Shown piece by piece: positions 22,547 to 35,329 of a stretch of 64,000 nt of DNA. Position 1 is the first letter of the stretch. Each line of letters opens with the position of its first letter. The translations under genes were made by a program, and so were the position numbers. The notes beneath the pieces are model-generated. The model made no database searches. It saw only the letters and a list, made by a program, of their open reading frames with translations, and was not told the DNA's origin. Source of the DNA: Lanius collurio (Eukaryota; Chordata; Aves; Passeriformes; Laniidae); assembly GCA_020086605.1 (NCBI GenBank), contig JACBWW010000020.1, positions 14,186,283 to 14,250,282 of the forward strand. The letters run 5' to 3'.

Positions 22547-23932
22547 AGTTGAACAGGAGAAATCTTCAGGTTGCTACCCTTGTGGAAGAAGTCATGTAAA
22601 GGGCTGAAAAGCTTCTGAAATTGCAGTGACCTCAGCACCATACCTCGCTTCCTTCGCTGTAGGCTTCCTGGACTGTTAGCACTGCTGCTGTTTCTGGAAG
22701 AGCGCTGGACTTGCAGACGAAAGTTTCCATGGCAAAATCAGTTTCAAAAAGCTACTTGAGTTAAATTCCGCAGGAGAGTCTGTCCAAGTATATTTACTGC
22801 AATTCAGAACTTAAACCTTGAGGTTTAGTTAGGCATGTACAGCTGCCTGAAACTGTACAACACAGTTTTTCCATTTGTGTCCCTTTGCAGTCAGTTTGCA
22901 CTTCTTTAGTTTCTTTCAAGATATCATTAAAGGTTCTTGGGAGATATTAAGATTAGCTAGGAAGAGTTTGTTCCAGTGGAACCTGCCAACCTTAAATTGT
23001 AATATTTCAACTGTGTGATTGTTTCACAATTTTTCTTTTCTATGAGATAAATTGTTTAAAATGGGTGCTGGCCTTATCTCAAGTACCATGACCTGGAAAT
23101 CTGCTTTTTGCCACCATTGTGATTACAACTGCATTTCAGGAAAACAAGGTTTTTCACCTCAGAGGAGCCAGCTGTATGGGTTTAGCCAGAGTACATTAAG
23201 TTACTGTGAAAAATTACTACGTATAAATTTTGGTGCACTTCCTCTCTTTAAATTTTGTTTGTTTTTTTCCCTACTTTGACACTTGTTTTCTTATTTGTAT
23301 CTTCAGATGTAATCTGGGAGATATTTATGGTAGTGCTTATTAAAAGTTACCTGGCATTTTTGGCTTTCTATATTTTGATAGACTCTATTGCCAGATACGA
23401 TCTTTGCTAGAAGATGCAAGAGATGTAGCTGGAATATATAATAGTAAAAAACGATCTATTTATAATTAAACAAATGAATACATTGTATTTTTAATTTATT
23501 TACCTTTAGATATTATCTGAATTTGAAACCACTTACTCTGCATTTTTTTGTAACTTGACCTTGCTTGTTTGGGAGAGTAATTCTGTCAGTGGTCCTCAAC
23601 AACCCAGAGATAAGTGATTAGTTCATAACTTTGAAATGTGAAATTCTAGAACTTTGTACAATTGTCTCAAGGCTTTCTGCAGTAAGTACCTAAGTTGTAC
23701 CAGATTCTTTGAGACCCAGCCTTTATTAAAAAGGCCGTGAGTACCGAACATGAAATATAAGTGAAATAACTCTATTTAAATAGCACTGAGGAAAATTCTT
23801 TATGCACTTTAACATAAAATTAGATTTGCTTATGGGTGAGGGTGGTCATAAGACCATCCTAGTAACTCAGTTGCTGAGTAATGACTGACTTGCTGAAAGA
23901 AGGAATGATGATATGAAACACAAGTGTTCAAA

Positions 23933-23938
23933 AATAAA
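23933..23938 (+). promoter_or_regulatory. SLC30A9: candidate poly(A) signal, SLC30A9 proximal
   Basis: AATAAA 1.4 kb after the stop codon on the gene strand. The downstream sequence is only moderately T/G-rich. Confidence 0.35.
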
Positions 23939-25532
23939 TTTAAAGATTGTATTATAAGCATTGTAGCAAATAATTGTGGAGACCAATATGTCCAGATTTG
24001 ACTGAAAGCATTTTAGAATATTTTTTTTTCATACTAGGTGTCACCAGTGAACTATGAGAATTTAAACTAACATGCCTTTTTGACAACTGCAAAGCACTTT
24101 GCATGCTGGTCATTTTAAGTAGCAAAACATTCCAGAGCTAAGTTACAGATGGGGTTTCACATACAGTAATTGTGGGTGAAAGGATTTTCTTGGTACCCTT
24201 TTCCATAATCCCTATTCACTGCTGGCTTCTTTATAGCATATTCCCTCATTATGGCTAATTTAAAAGAAGGCTTACTTTATTTGGTTTTCTCCTATTGTAG
24301 AAACAGTTAGTGTATTTAAGCCTGATGATTTAAAATGCAGTTTAAAGGTATTTGGAAGTCTCCCATGTCAAATGAATAACGCATATTTTAGCACATTATA
24401 AATAATTTACCTTTCTCCTTGCCCTTCTATGTAAAATTCATCTCATCTCAGTATGCACTCTCCTGGTATTAGTGTTATTCATGAAGAGCACTGGAATCTG
24501 GTAACGCATAACATGTTTTCTTCTCCCTAGAATATTTATATGGATTTTGAATTTGAATAAACACATTAATAAACCAGCTATTTCAGAAATCAAAAACCTG
24601 AAGGGAAGTAAAACTGGAGAAATGTTCTTCTTGCAGAGGTCAGTGAAGACAGCCAGTGTGACCAAGTGGTTTGCATGCTGGAGTTACTGATGAATGAGTA
24701 GTGTCAGTGTGCAGTTTGCAGTGCAGAACTTTCCCTGCAAGGTTAGTAAATGTTATCTCAATAGCAAAATGTTCCTGTTTTGTTTCCAAGAGGAGGCATG
24801 AGCTTATACTCTTACAGAACATCTGCTCCAAAAGCCTATAAAAATGTTTTTTTATTCATTGGAGGTGTAGTTCACCTGAATTCTGATCTTGATTTCCTTA
24901 TTTGAGTCAGAAAAATACCCATCCACACATTTTGTTTATATTCCAAGATATAATTCAGTTCCTTGTCTCCCAGTTACAGTACTGATTATAGCATCACAAT
25001 ATGTTAAACTCAAGATGCCAGAACTTGAATGTTTTTGGGTACATTACAGCTGACCAGTCTGAGGACCCAGTTCTGTTTTTTAAGTGACCTGGATGGTGAT
25101 GTACTACAAATAGGTGGGCAGACTGGTTTTGGCAGTACCTTGTAAGTTTACATGTCATGCAGTTGGATGGAAGTATTGATTCATTGATTCATTGCCAGGT
25201 TGGAAAGGAAAGTAGTTCAAAGCTGTTACGTTTTAATTTATATGTTATAATTTACAAATTGTTTTAGCAGATACAACATTTTTACTGCTTTTTTTCTTTA
25301 ACTCTCTTTATACTAAAAACCTTGAGGTGATGTGGGTCCACTACTTAGTTTACTTTTGTTTTAATGTTTTTGGGGAAAATAATTACAATTATTAATACAT
25401 TGATATTTACATGATAGAGTCCTCAGATTAAAGAACTGTACAAAGTGTGTAGGAGTGAATCTTTATCACAAATGCAATTACAAAATGGTTTTTCTGATTG
25501 ATTTTAAGGAAAAGAAATGGGATTTACTGAAC

Positions 25533-25538
25533 AATAAA
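25533..25538 (+). promoter_or_regulatory. SLC30A9: candidate poly(A) signal, SLC30A9 distal
   Basis: AATAAA followed within about 30 bases by a TTTTATTC run and then by GGTGTGGTGTTTTC, a GU-rich downstream element. This is the best-formed poly(A) site in the first 3 kb after the stop. Confidence 0.5.
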
Positions 25539-25560
25539 GTTTTATTCTAGGATGTTTTCA

Positions 25561-28500
25561 ATTAAGGTGTGGTGTTTTCAAATAATTTATTTCTGTACAC
25601 TGGCTTTGCAGGTTTTATTATTTCAAATTGTGTTCAAAGTACGGCTGCCCTCGCTGCTTTGTGGAAGATTGCTTACATGCTGTGCAGTGTCTCATAATTC
25701 TGTAAAACTTGCAATGTCTGAAAAACTTGTCATAGTGTTCCAATATTCTGAATTATCTTAATGTATTTTAAATCCAAGCTGGCTGGATACTAATAATATG
25801 TTTTTCTGTAGAATATTTTTTTTCTATAAAACATAAAATTTGGAAGTGATTGTCTTACCCCCAGCTATGAAGCTCAAGTCTAAATTGTCTCCATTATACA
25901 CTGGAATTCAGCATTGGATGTGGTCTCCCTTTCCCCCTCCAGTTTTAAAGCATTTATTAAGGATACAGTGGTAGTAGTAAATACCTCAGTGGATCACTGT
26001 ATTACACAGACTGTTTGGTAGTTTGTATTCTGGTCCAGAAGTAGTGGGGACTCATGGAACATGAGCACACGTCTTTTAAGGACAGGTTTGCATCCTTTAT
26101 CCCCTGTGAGTCATCCTTGAGCTGAAGGCTTTTTTGGCTCTGTTTTTTTCCTTTCTTGAATTCCTACACAAATTGTATTGCTTTTTTAAAGTGATTCTTA
26201 CTTTTAGAGGAACAGGCCATTATGAACATTATTAAATAATGTTCATAATGGTCTATTTCAAATTAAAATTAAAATTTAAATTTAATAATATTAAAATATT
26301 ATGAATATTTTTAATAGCAGGGTTAAATTCTACTCTTGTCTGTGAATGTTGTACTGTACTTCTTGTTCATTAATAGTTGGCAATAGAGATTACTGTTTTG
26401 AAAGCTACAAACCATTTTAGCCAAAACTGAGTTTTCTGATTCTGTCAGGTGCAGCTTTTTTAGCTGTATCTGAAGACTTGATTTTTATTGAGAGATTTCT
26501 ACTACCCTTCTTTGATAAGGAAGAGCGCAGGAACATTTTTAGGTGTTCTGTCTAGATTATACATTGTTTGCAGTCCTGTTTTCTCCTTATTCATAATCAT
26601 TTTAGCTGGTTTTGTTTTCTGTAACAAAGAAAAAATACACATTATGGAAGCACCTTAGTGATGAGTACATCAAATACAATCTTCATATAAAGAGTTTTTA
26701 TGCCCTTGTGTATTGAAAGTGTGGCAATTTTTGAAAATTGTCAGTGAAGTAATCCTTTTTCTAAACTTGATTTAGATGTTTTCCTTATAAAGGAAACCAG
26801 AGCACCATATTGTTTAAGATTTGAAAGCAAAGTGTTTCCTTTTATGGTCTTATGTTCTTCAGGCATTTTGGCATGGTAGAACTATTGATGAATATTGACT
26901 CCTGTACAAAACTTGCCGCTCTGCGCATGCCTAAAGGCTTACAGAAGTGAATATAAAATGACAGTGTGCTTTTTTCCTTCTAGCTTAAGTATCGTGCTGC
27001 TTCTGTTCTGTTGTTGGCTCTGAATAGAGAGTAACACTAACACCTCTCTTGCAGTTTACCTGCATAATGTAAATGAGAAGTCAAGATGTACCAAAAAGAT
27101 TTTTTTTTTTTATGGAAGGTTTGTGTCTCTTAAGTAATTTTTCCTTTCTTGTTAGTGAGACACAAATCATTAAGATCAAAAGTAGACTATATTACATTAA
27201 AAAAGTCATAGAAATCCAGGTTCTAAAGCACAATAGTTCAATTTTTGAAATGTGTGTCCTTTGAGGAAAATAAAACAGAAACTCTTGAGTCGATGTATGG
27301 TCTACAGAAACTGCAGTCAGTCAGGCTTTGCTGAAGCAAAAGAAATTAAACAAAAAGTATGTGATGAAAAGAATACAAGGAAGGAAAAGACTTAAGATAT
27401 TCAGCACTAGGGAATAGTGAAGGATGAAAACCATCTAAAAAAATTGTCCAGAAATAAGAATTATGATTGCAGAAGAAAAGAACAGTAAGAAATTATGTTT
27501 TATTAAAACGCACAAAACTAGATAGGATGACGTTTTCTTTCTTTTATCAGTATTCTGATAGTTGAGTAATTCCTCCCTCCAATTCCCAGCAAAAATTCAT
27601 CTTTTTTTTTTTCCTGCACTGAAAATGAGAGAGCCTCTGTCTAACCATGTCCTGATATGGTGTTCAGCCTTGCAGGTACAAACCTATTTGTTCACTGAAA
27701 ACGGCTAAGGGTGATGTAATCTCAGTCTTTGTTGGTGAGGTAGGTGTTTGGTAAGTGGAGGGTGAGTAATGTTATTTGTGGAAATGAAAGCTGGAGTGAA
27801 TTAAAGGGAAAATTAATTGATTCTTTCAGAGAGAAAATAACTGAAGCACCATACTGAATGTACTGTGGAAAAAAAGGTGCTCTGTTCTAAGGTCTGCAGA
27901 ATCCTTGCAGTGGGCTGTAGTCGCTGATGAGTACATTAGTCTGTATTTTTCAATTTGCTAATATGTCTGTGGATAAGCAAGGTTTCTAATTAAATCATAT
28001 TCTGAAAAGGAGTTAAAACATTCAAAATGTAATGTGAAAAGGATGTACGTTTTTAAAATACCACAGACATTATAGAACAGTATAATAGACAGAAAATACT
28101 CAGTATTACATGGGGTGCTTGTGGACATTTATTTTTCTGTGTAAATCAAAGCCACCAGTTAAAATAAAAGGGTCTTAGTTACTTTTTATAAGCATTACAC
28201 TAGCAGCAAGCCCAGTCAAATTTTTGTATAGCCAGCATTCATAGTGCCGTCCTGGGGAGGAGGTGTCTGTTAAAATTGTGGAATACAGGTCCATAATCTA
28301 GCATAAATTTGGTTTTTGTAATCTAAATTTAGACTGTGTTTAAAACTTTAGAGGTTGTGATCAGCTGCTTCAAAACTGAAGTCAGAAGAAAAAAAATGCA
28401 ATTATGTATAAATGATGTAATATAAAAGGGATTTTGTAAGTTTTCTTCTAATTAAGTATGCTGAAGAACTGTGTGAGAAGTGTTTGAAAAATGCCTAAAG

Positions 28501-31500
28501 CATTTGGAAACATTTTTTGTTTGTATTAAATGTGAAAATCAACAGTGAAGATTTTCACTGGTGGCAGAACTTTCAAAGGCAGTCTCAAAGTCAGAATATT
28601 TTTCCATGCAGCCTTTTAATCAGATTAACCAGCCCCCTCCCCATCCTGCGCCTTGCATTTTGATGTATTGGCTTTTTCATTCTGTCTTGGTTACTCTATA
28701 TTAGTATGGAGAAGTCATTTTGATTTGTGGTGTAGACATTAAAATACTTACCTGCATATGTTCTTTGTTTTGTAATTATACTTGAATTCAATGCATTCTG
28801 TATCATATCTGTAAGTTGTAATTACTCAGTAAAATGTTACATAGCCAGCCAGTAAGGGTTGTGTTCTGTTAATTTAAGCAATTTTATATGCATTGGAAAA
28901 GTAAGCAATAACACTGGCTTTAGGCAGCTGATGATTCACAATATTTCTGAATTCAAATTGCATATAACTATTTTATGGATGCAAAACGAAGGTTCTATCC
29001 ATCTCTTTGTACTAGTTATTCAGTTTGCCTTTGTGACACTGGCACACACTGTTCAATAGCATGCATTTGGTGAGGGAGCAACCTGCCCAGGCTGGCCAGG
29101 CTCTGTTTATTCCTTCTCTGAACCTCACTGGCAACTCCACCTTTCATCCTATTCACCCCCTGCCCTCAAAGAGGGCAGTTCCTTCCCCAACACTGAGAAA
29201 GCTCTTTCTGCCTGGCTCAGAGGCCCCACTGGCACTGTGTCCAGTTTAGACTACCTGTCCTGATCCAGATGTAAGGATGATGTGAAGAAAGGTAATACTA
29301 GAGATGGGATGCATGTCTGTGTATAGTTGGGTTTATGTGTTAGACTTGCGTAGTAACCATAGTTTCACAATCCCAGCAAAGCTGTCCAAGCCTCTTAAGA
29401 AAAAGCTTGAAATTAGTCAGCTTAGAAAAGATTTAATGTACTGTCTGGTACACTTAAGTGCCACTTTTTATCACTGTTACCAATAAAACTGCTTATTTAT
29501 CCAGTTGTGGGAAGAACTGTTTCTAACTAGGCTGAAAAAATTTTATGTGGGTGGAAAGAAGAGTCAAAAATGCCAGAAGCCTGGGTGATGAAATCGAGAA
29601 ACTTGAAAAACCAGAATTTTTGTCTGTATGGTATCAGATACCAGAAATAAAAGTGGTCAAGCAACATATTGCAGGAAGGATTTTGGCTATGCAGTGTACA
29701 TCCTGATTGCTAAGGATGTTTCATTTCATAGTTGAGAGACTCCCTTTCTCAAGGGAAGTTTGTTGGTTTTGTATGGGTTTGTTGCCTTTGTTTTTTTTTT
29801 TTCCTCTAATGAACCAAATGGCACAAGATCTGCCTGAGTAGAGAAGTTACAGACTTGAGGGCCTTGTCTCTTGTCTATTTGAGGTCAAGTTCAAATACTG
29901 GGCTTTTGGGCTGTCTGAATAACCAAGCAAGTGGTCTCAGCCACTTTGAAAGAGGGAGAGAGCACTGTCTTTTCACATAATGTAACCTGGAATCTTCAAA
30001 AGCCTTTCTTATTTGCTGTCTGTGGCATTAATTGAAAGGCCATTCCTAAACAGTTGTGTTAAATGGGGGCTAATGGGTTGAAGTGGGACCTTGCAGTCAG
30101 CTGGTTGAGGTGTTCTTAAAAGTCCTGTTCAAGAATGAGTTTTGTCTGTCTTTGCAAATATTTTATGAGTGACTTATTAAAAGATATGAAAAGTAAACGT
30201 TCCTTTAGTGTTTGAATTAAACTTTTTTTTGAAAACCTTAGGAAAAGGGACATAATTTCTGCTTTCACAGAAGTTGTGCCAGCTCAGCTCCTAGTAAATT
30301 ACATGTACTGATTTACCTAAGCTCTTTGTGATTTAAATTTTTTTTTTTTAAATTTAGACTTCTTCACTTCTGATGCTGAATTGGGGCTTAAGAAGATCTT
30401 TTCTAGGTTCTCTTTCTGGCACTTGAGGTGACTTATTCACTGCTCTAGTATAAACTGATATTCAGTCTTTTAGAGAAGTTCTTTTTTACCCTAAATACTG
30501 ACTGAACAGCAGTTCACCATTAACTCAGGCAACTCTGGATACACAAAGCATTAAATTTAGGGTTTAAGTGTGGAGGTTTTATTTTCCTCTAAGGCAGTTG
30601 TAAAGAAAATCCTCTTGCATTTGATGCACATAAAAATGGTTCATATATGAACCTCTGTCTCTGCATGTTGTAACTGTATGTAGGTGTCTTTGGCTGCAGA
30701 TTTGTACCTCACTGATCATCTTTCTCATGAAAGACAACTTTCTCAGCATCTCCTAATGAATTTGGACAACTTGGAAACCTTGATGTGAGGAAGACTTTCC
30801 AGTAAGGCTGTGGCTTTAACCCATTCTGCTCCTTTCCCTTTATGCTTTGCACTGATTTAATTGGCGCTGACCTTCACTGTAGAACTTCAGTTTCCAGGTG
30901 GTTCAAAACAGGGGTTTTGGGTGGAGAAGACTAATTCCAAAATCTGTATTCCAGGAGCTCTATCTGCTCAGTAGGTAATTGGACACTTCTGGATCATTGA
31001 GGGAGATGTGTGTGATAGTCTGGCTAGAATTTGGTGGGTTTATGAATGTGCCAAGGTTAACATTTTTCTTGCAAATGTCTCACCCTGGAACAGTCTTCCT
31101 GATACTGTGGATAGGAAAGATACCCCTGGTGTTTACTTGACATTCCGTTTGTCATGAGACTGTGTTGGAACTGCTTGCTGCTCTGCTTCTTTGGCTTATC
31201 CTTTAGCAAATAAAAAACCATCCCTCTTTCCATCCATTTAATAAGTAAAGGTTTTGGCTCTTTGAGGTTCTCACATCATTTTGTGAGAATTTCAGGTTTT
31301 TCAATCACCTTACTACATGGCATTTTTGAAAGGTTTAATTAGACTTTTTCTGCTGTACTATTGACCCTGTTCCTAAATGGGAACTAAATTTAATATTAAC
31401 TTTTCTAATGGGAAACTACTTTGAGTCATTAGCAAACCTACTTCTTTCCATTTTCCTCCAAAGACAGCCTAGGTTGAGGCAATTATATCTGTCAGATGAG

Positions 31501-33640
31501 TGGGAAAGTTTAAGCATTTTTAAGGACAAAACGTTTTTTTAGCTTTTTCCCAACATTATTGTGTAAGTTCATGTCAGATTTTTTTCTCTTGACTTAGCAA
31601 ATTAATCTGCTGGTATGGCTGGTTTTTTTTTTCCTTGATGTGATACATTTGCAGTAGGAGCTGCTTTTGTACCTAAGATATTGAAGAGTCTGTGGAGGAG
31701 GGTTTTTGTATTCAGAGGGCAAGGTCACATACTGAGATCTGCCAGGTATTCCAAGGGACTCCCTGGTGCAGCAGGGAAGGTTTATCCCTGGAGAGCTGTT
31801 TGTGTACGAACTTACTAGGAAATAACCAAGACAGAGCCTCTGATTTAAATAGACTCCACTCAAGGAGTGGTCAGGTCACATCAGTGGTGTTGATTTGCTC
31901 TGTCAATAACTAAGATGTATATGATTGTCGCCTGGAGCTGTATTCACACTTGCCTCATGCTGAAGTACCTGGGGATTGTAGTTACTGATGGTGCAGATGA
32001 GCATAAGTAAGAGTCAGGTAGGGAAAGATGAGATCTTTTTCAGATCATGTGCACGTTTCCAAACAGAAACCGACTTTGCAACACATCATGGTGTTGTCCA
32101 TGCTGCATATGAGCGAGAGGCAGTCTGCTGGCTTCAGTCAGTGCCTCAGCAGAGGGAAGGAGGCAGAGAAAACCCTGCCTAGATAAAACTCTTGAGGACA
32201 AGACTTTGCAACGTGAGTAATCTTATTAACATTACAAACACTTTAATAATATGAGATTGCACACGAGCTTGTTCAAAGCAAATGAAGTTAAAAGTAAATA
32301 CCTTCATATGCATGAGGTTCAATGTCTGACTTCAACAATTAAGTTCTCTTCAGGGACATCTTGTGCCTCAGCAGAGACGTAACTGCCAGCATAGGCCATG
32401 CTTCTGAGGGCACCAGCATTGCTGCACAGCAGGAGCACAGTTTAGCCATTGCCTCACCAGTATGTTTAACAGGTTATTAGGTGAGGAGTGATAAAATGCG
32501 ACATTATTGAATTACACTTCCCATCTGTGGTGCTTGTTCCACTGCAGTTCCCAGGCCGGCTTCTTTACCATCCCAGGTACCTCTTACACCCTTCCTCTCT
32601 GCCTGCCCAGCCCCAGGCACTACCTCTCATGCTTATCCCCTTCCATACCCTCTGCTGTTAGATCTAATCTCCCTTTTTGAGTGTCATTAACCCAACTGCT
32701 GCCTCTGGTTCCCTACTTATGTACTCTTCTTCCTGCCAGCTTTCCCTGCTGGGTTCCTGCCTGTACTGCTCCTTCACCCTGTTTGGTTTACACACAGCCC
32801 ATCCCTTTTCCATCCTGCCTCCAGATCTACCCTCACATTTCCAGCCATTGTCCAGAAGTCTGGGAAGACTTTGAAAGATAAGCTAATTATAATTTTTTGC
32901 AGATGGATTAATAGAGGTTTTTTACCTCAGTTTCTCAAGAGTTACCTGAAATTATTTTTGGTGGGGCGTGGTTAGTAAACTAACTGTTTTCACTAATTGT
33001 TATTTTCACCAAAAAAATGCAGTAGGCTGAAGCCCCTGACCTAGAAAATACTTGCCCATCCCCAGTTAATTTTACAGTATTACAGGCACCTGAAAGTGTT
33101 GTTTTATAATGGCACTATTTGGTAACCATTTCAAATGTCTGACACCAGCCTGTGGGCAGGCCTTCTGTCTCTGCAGCCCAGCAGCAGTGGTTTGCTGTGG
33201 TGAATGTTTGTAACTGTAATTCCTCTACAAATTATCTGGATCCAGGATTTTCTAAAGCATTTAAGAGAACAGGAGACACTCAGCCATCACTGGATTCTGA
33301 ATTAAAATGGGATTTAAACGTCACTGCTTGAAAATCCAGGTTTTAAGATTGCAGAGGAGTACTTTCTTTGAGCAGTCTTTCTCTTTAACCAGCACATAAA
33401 TCTATGTGGTTGCATACTGAGGGGAAAATGATTTATCTTATATTCATACTTGAATTCTACATAATCTTTCACTGTGGTTTTCGGTGCTTCATACCAAACA
33501 AGCATTTAATGCAAAAGAAAATGTTCTAGTACTTTATATAAATCTAAAACTTTTCATATATATTTATAGTGAGACCCAGATGTCACGGCTGTCACACTGA
33601 CACAACATTGCCTCTAGAGAAAGAGAGAGACAGGTTAACC
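25561..33640. other. intergenic region between the two gene tails
   Basis: About 8 kb without a recognisable gene on either strand; open stretches stay under 90 codons and show no family resemblance. It holds the 17-bp palindrome at 26217-26251 and several scattered AATAAA hexamers (for example near 29482) that could be used by an extended SLC30A9 transcript. The part at 32500-32880 is locally C/T-rich but has no recognisable content. Confidence 0.65.
26217..26251. repeat. near-perfect 17-bp palindrome (hairpin)
   Basis: CCATTATGAACATTATT (26217-26233), one spacer base A, and its exact reverse complement (26235-26251). Allowing one mismatch, the arms extend to about 20 bp (26214-26254). It is followed by AT-rich self-complementary sequence (26257-26310). 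Confidence 0.95.
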
Positions 33641-33651
33641 AGAGACTAACT

Positions 33652-33657
33652 TTTATT
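33652..33657 (-). promoter_or_regulatory. BEND4: candidate distal poly(A) signal of BEND4
   Basis: On the - strand this reads CACAATAAAAGTTAGTC, followed by CTGGTTAACCTGTCTCTC. The hexamer plus T/GT-rich downstream sequence is a good cleavage-site layout. Confidence 0.6.
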
Positions 33658-35323
33658 GTGCATTTTTATGCAACAGAACAAATGGAACTGGAGGTGTGTA
33701 GTAATAAAACCAATATTCAAATTAGAATTAACACTTGAAATAGTAAACTGTAGGTAACAAATGTCTTTATAATTAAAAAATATTGACTGTTTAAAAAATT
33801 CTCTAAGATTTTATATTCTTTAAAAGAAATGTGTGTTGCCACATAGAAAACAATTCACACATCCTATAGAAATTGTCACAAAACCCTTACTAGTCTATAT
33901 TACACTATGCACTTTTCTTTTATACAATATCTGATAAAGGTCTATCCCTAACCTGTACTTACTCTACACAGTACAATCATCATTAGAAAGTATTCATAGA
34001 ATTAACTACACCATAACAATAAAAATATCAGGATTAATGTTTTTTTTAATCACAGTTTCTCCACAAATATTTGTCATAGAAAATATAGCAAAGGCATGTT
34101 GGCACAGATGGGCGTGCGGTGCTGCTACACAAAGTTTGAGAGAAGGCAGATACAGAAATGACAGTAAGATTAAAGTGTATGGAAGGATAAGACAAGAATC
34201 TCTATCCTCTTGGGACACTCTGGAGTGACATGATAGATAGCAGTTTCCTTCTGTCGCTGGGAAGGGATGTGCTGGCTTATAAAGTACGGTGCCTAAATAT
34301 GGATATCTCCCTCTGCAAGGGCTTATGTGCTATCTATTATTTCAGGTCCCGAATCTAACATATTGCAAATATTTAGATGCTTCAATGCGTATGAATTTTT
34401 AACACCTAATGAACAAATTAACTGGAATAAGATGATGTGCAAGGTTTGAGGTTTTTAAAATAAATGTATGGGTCAAGTGGCCATGATGGCAATTAAAAAC
34501 AAAGACAACTGACAAAAGTTTTTATACTCTGTTATTTTAAAACCAAACATGAACAAAAATATGAGCTGGTGTCTGTTAATGCCTGTCTGTGACCATGATT
34601 CATGTCACTGGCCAGTGCACATAAGCAATTGAGGACAAAATTTTGTTCATAAAGAAAGGTCCAAACCTGCAAAGCCATTTCTACTGCCAAAGTGGCTTTC
34701 AGGATGAAATTATACTTTTGGTTATTTTGCACAATGAGAGTAGAGGATTGTGAGTGGTTCCAGGATGCTGGCTATGCTTTTTACACTAAAAATAAAGCTA
34801 GGCTTACTAGTTACTTCAGCAAATCTTTCAGTTAGTAAGTGAGAGGTCTGTCCAGTTCAGTAATTCTGTTCTGTGACTCTTAAAAAGTGTTTATATCCTA
34901 AACCTCATACAATTAAGCATCTGAAAGGAAACCATCACAATGTTTACAAAAATACAGCATGATACATATTGGACAAATTTACAGTATAATGTTGACTCAC
35001 ACGTTCTGACATGTTTTACCAAATAGTTCTGGCATGTGTCACCACATTAAACATAGACCAGCAAGACTTACACCATCTGAGCAATGTAACATCTTCTATT
35101 ATAGTTCTTTTAAAAAAAGTGTAAGTTCAACACCGAAAAGCTACTATAGGATATCTGTACTGTGACATTTCTATACACTGAGTTTCTCCTCCAGAGGCCA
35201 CCATGTGCTGTGACCGCTCCAAGAAAGTCACCTCCTGCCTGTAATGAGGGAATGCTGTTCTAAACCCCTTGGTCTAGTGAGGTCCTGTGTGACTAAACTG
35301 CTAGTTGACTTTTAGAAAATAAA

Positions 35324-35329
35324 TTTATT
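35324..35329 (-). promoter_or_regulatory. BEND4: candidate proximal poly(A) signal of BEND4
   Basis: AATAAA on the - strand (AATAATAAATTTATTTTC), about 1.8 kb after the stop. The downstream element is weaker than at the distal site. Confidence 0.35.

Larger units (their letters stand above)
22547..25560 (+). other. SLC30A9: SLC30A9 3' UTR (extent inferred)
   Basis: Non-coding sequence after the stop. The first strong AATAAA is at 23933-23938. A second at 25533-25538 is followed by a GT-rich stretch at about 25565-25575, the usual layout of a cleavage site, so I end the region there. An ATTAAA also occurs at about 23339. Which site is used cannot be told from sequence alone. Confidence 0.5.
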
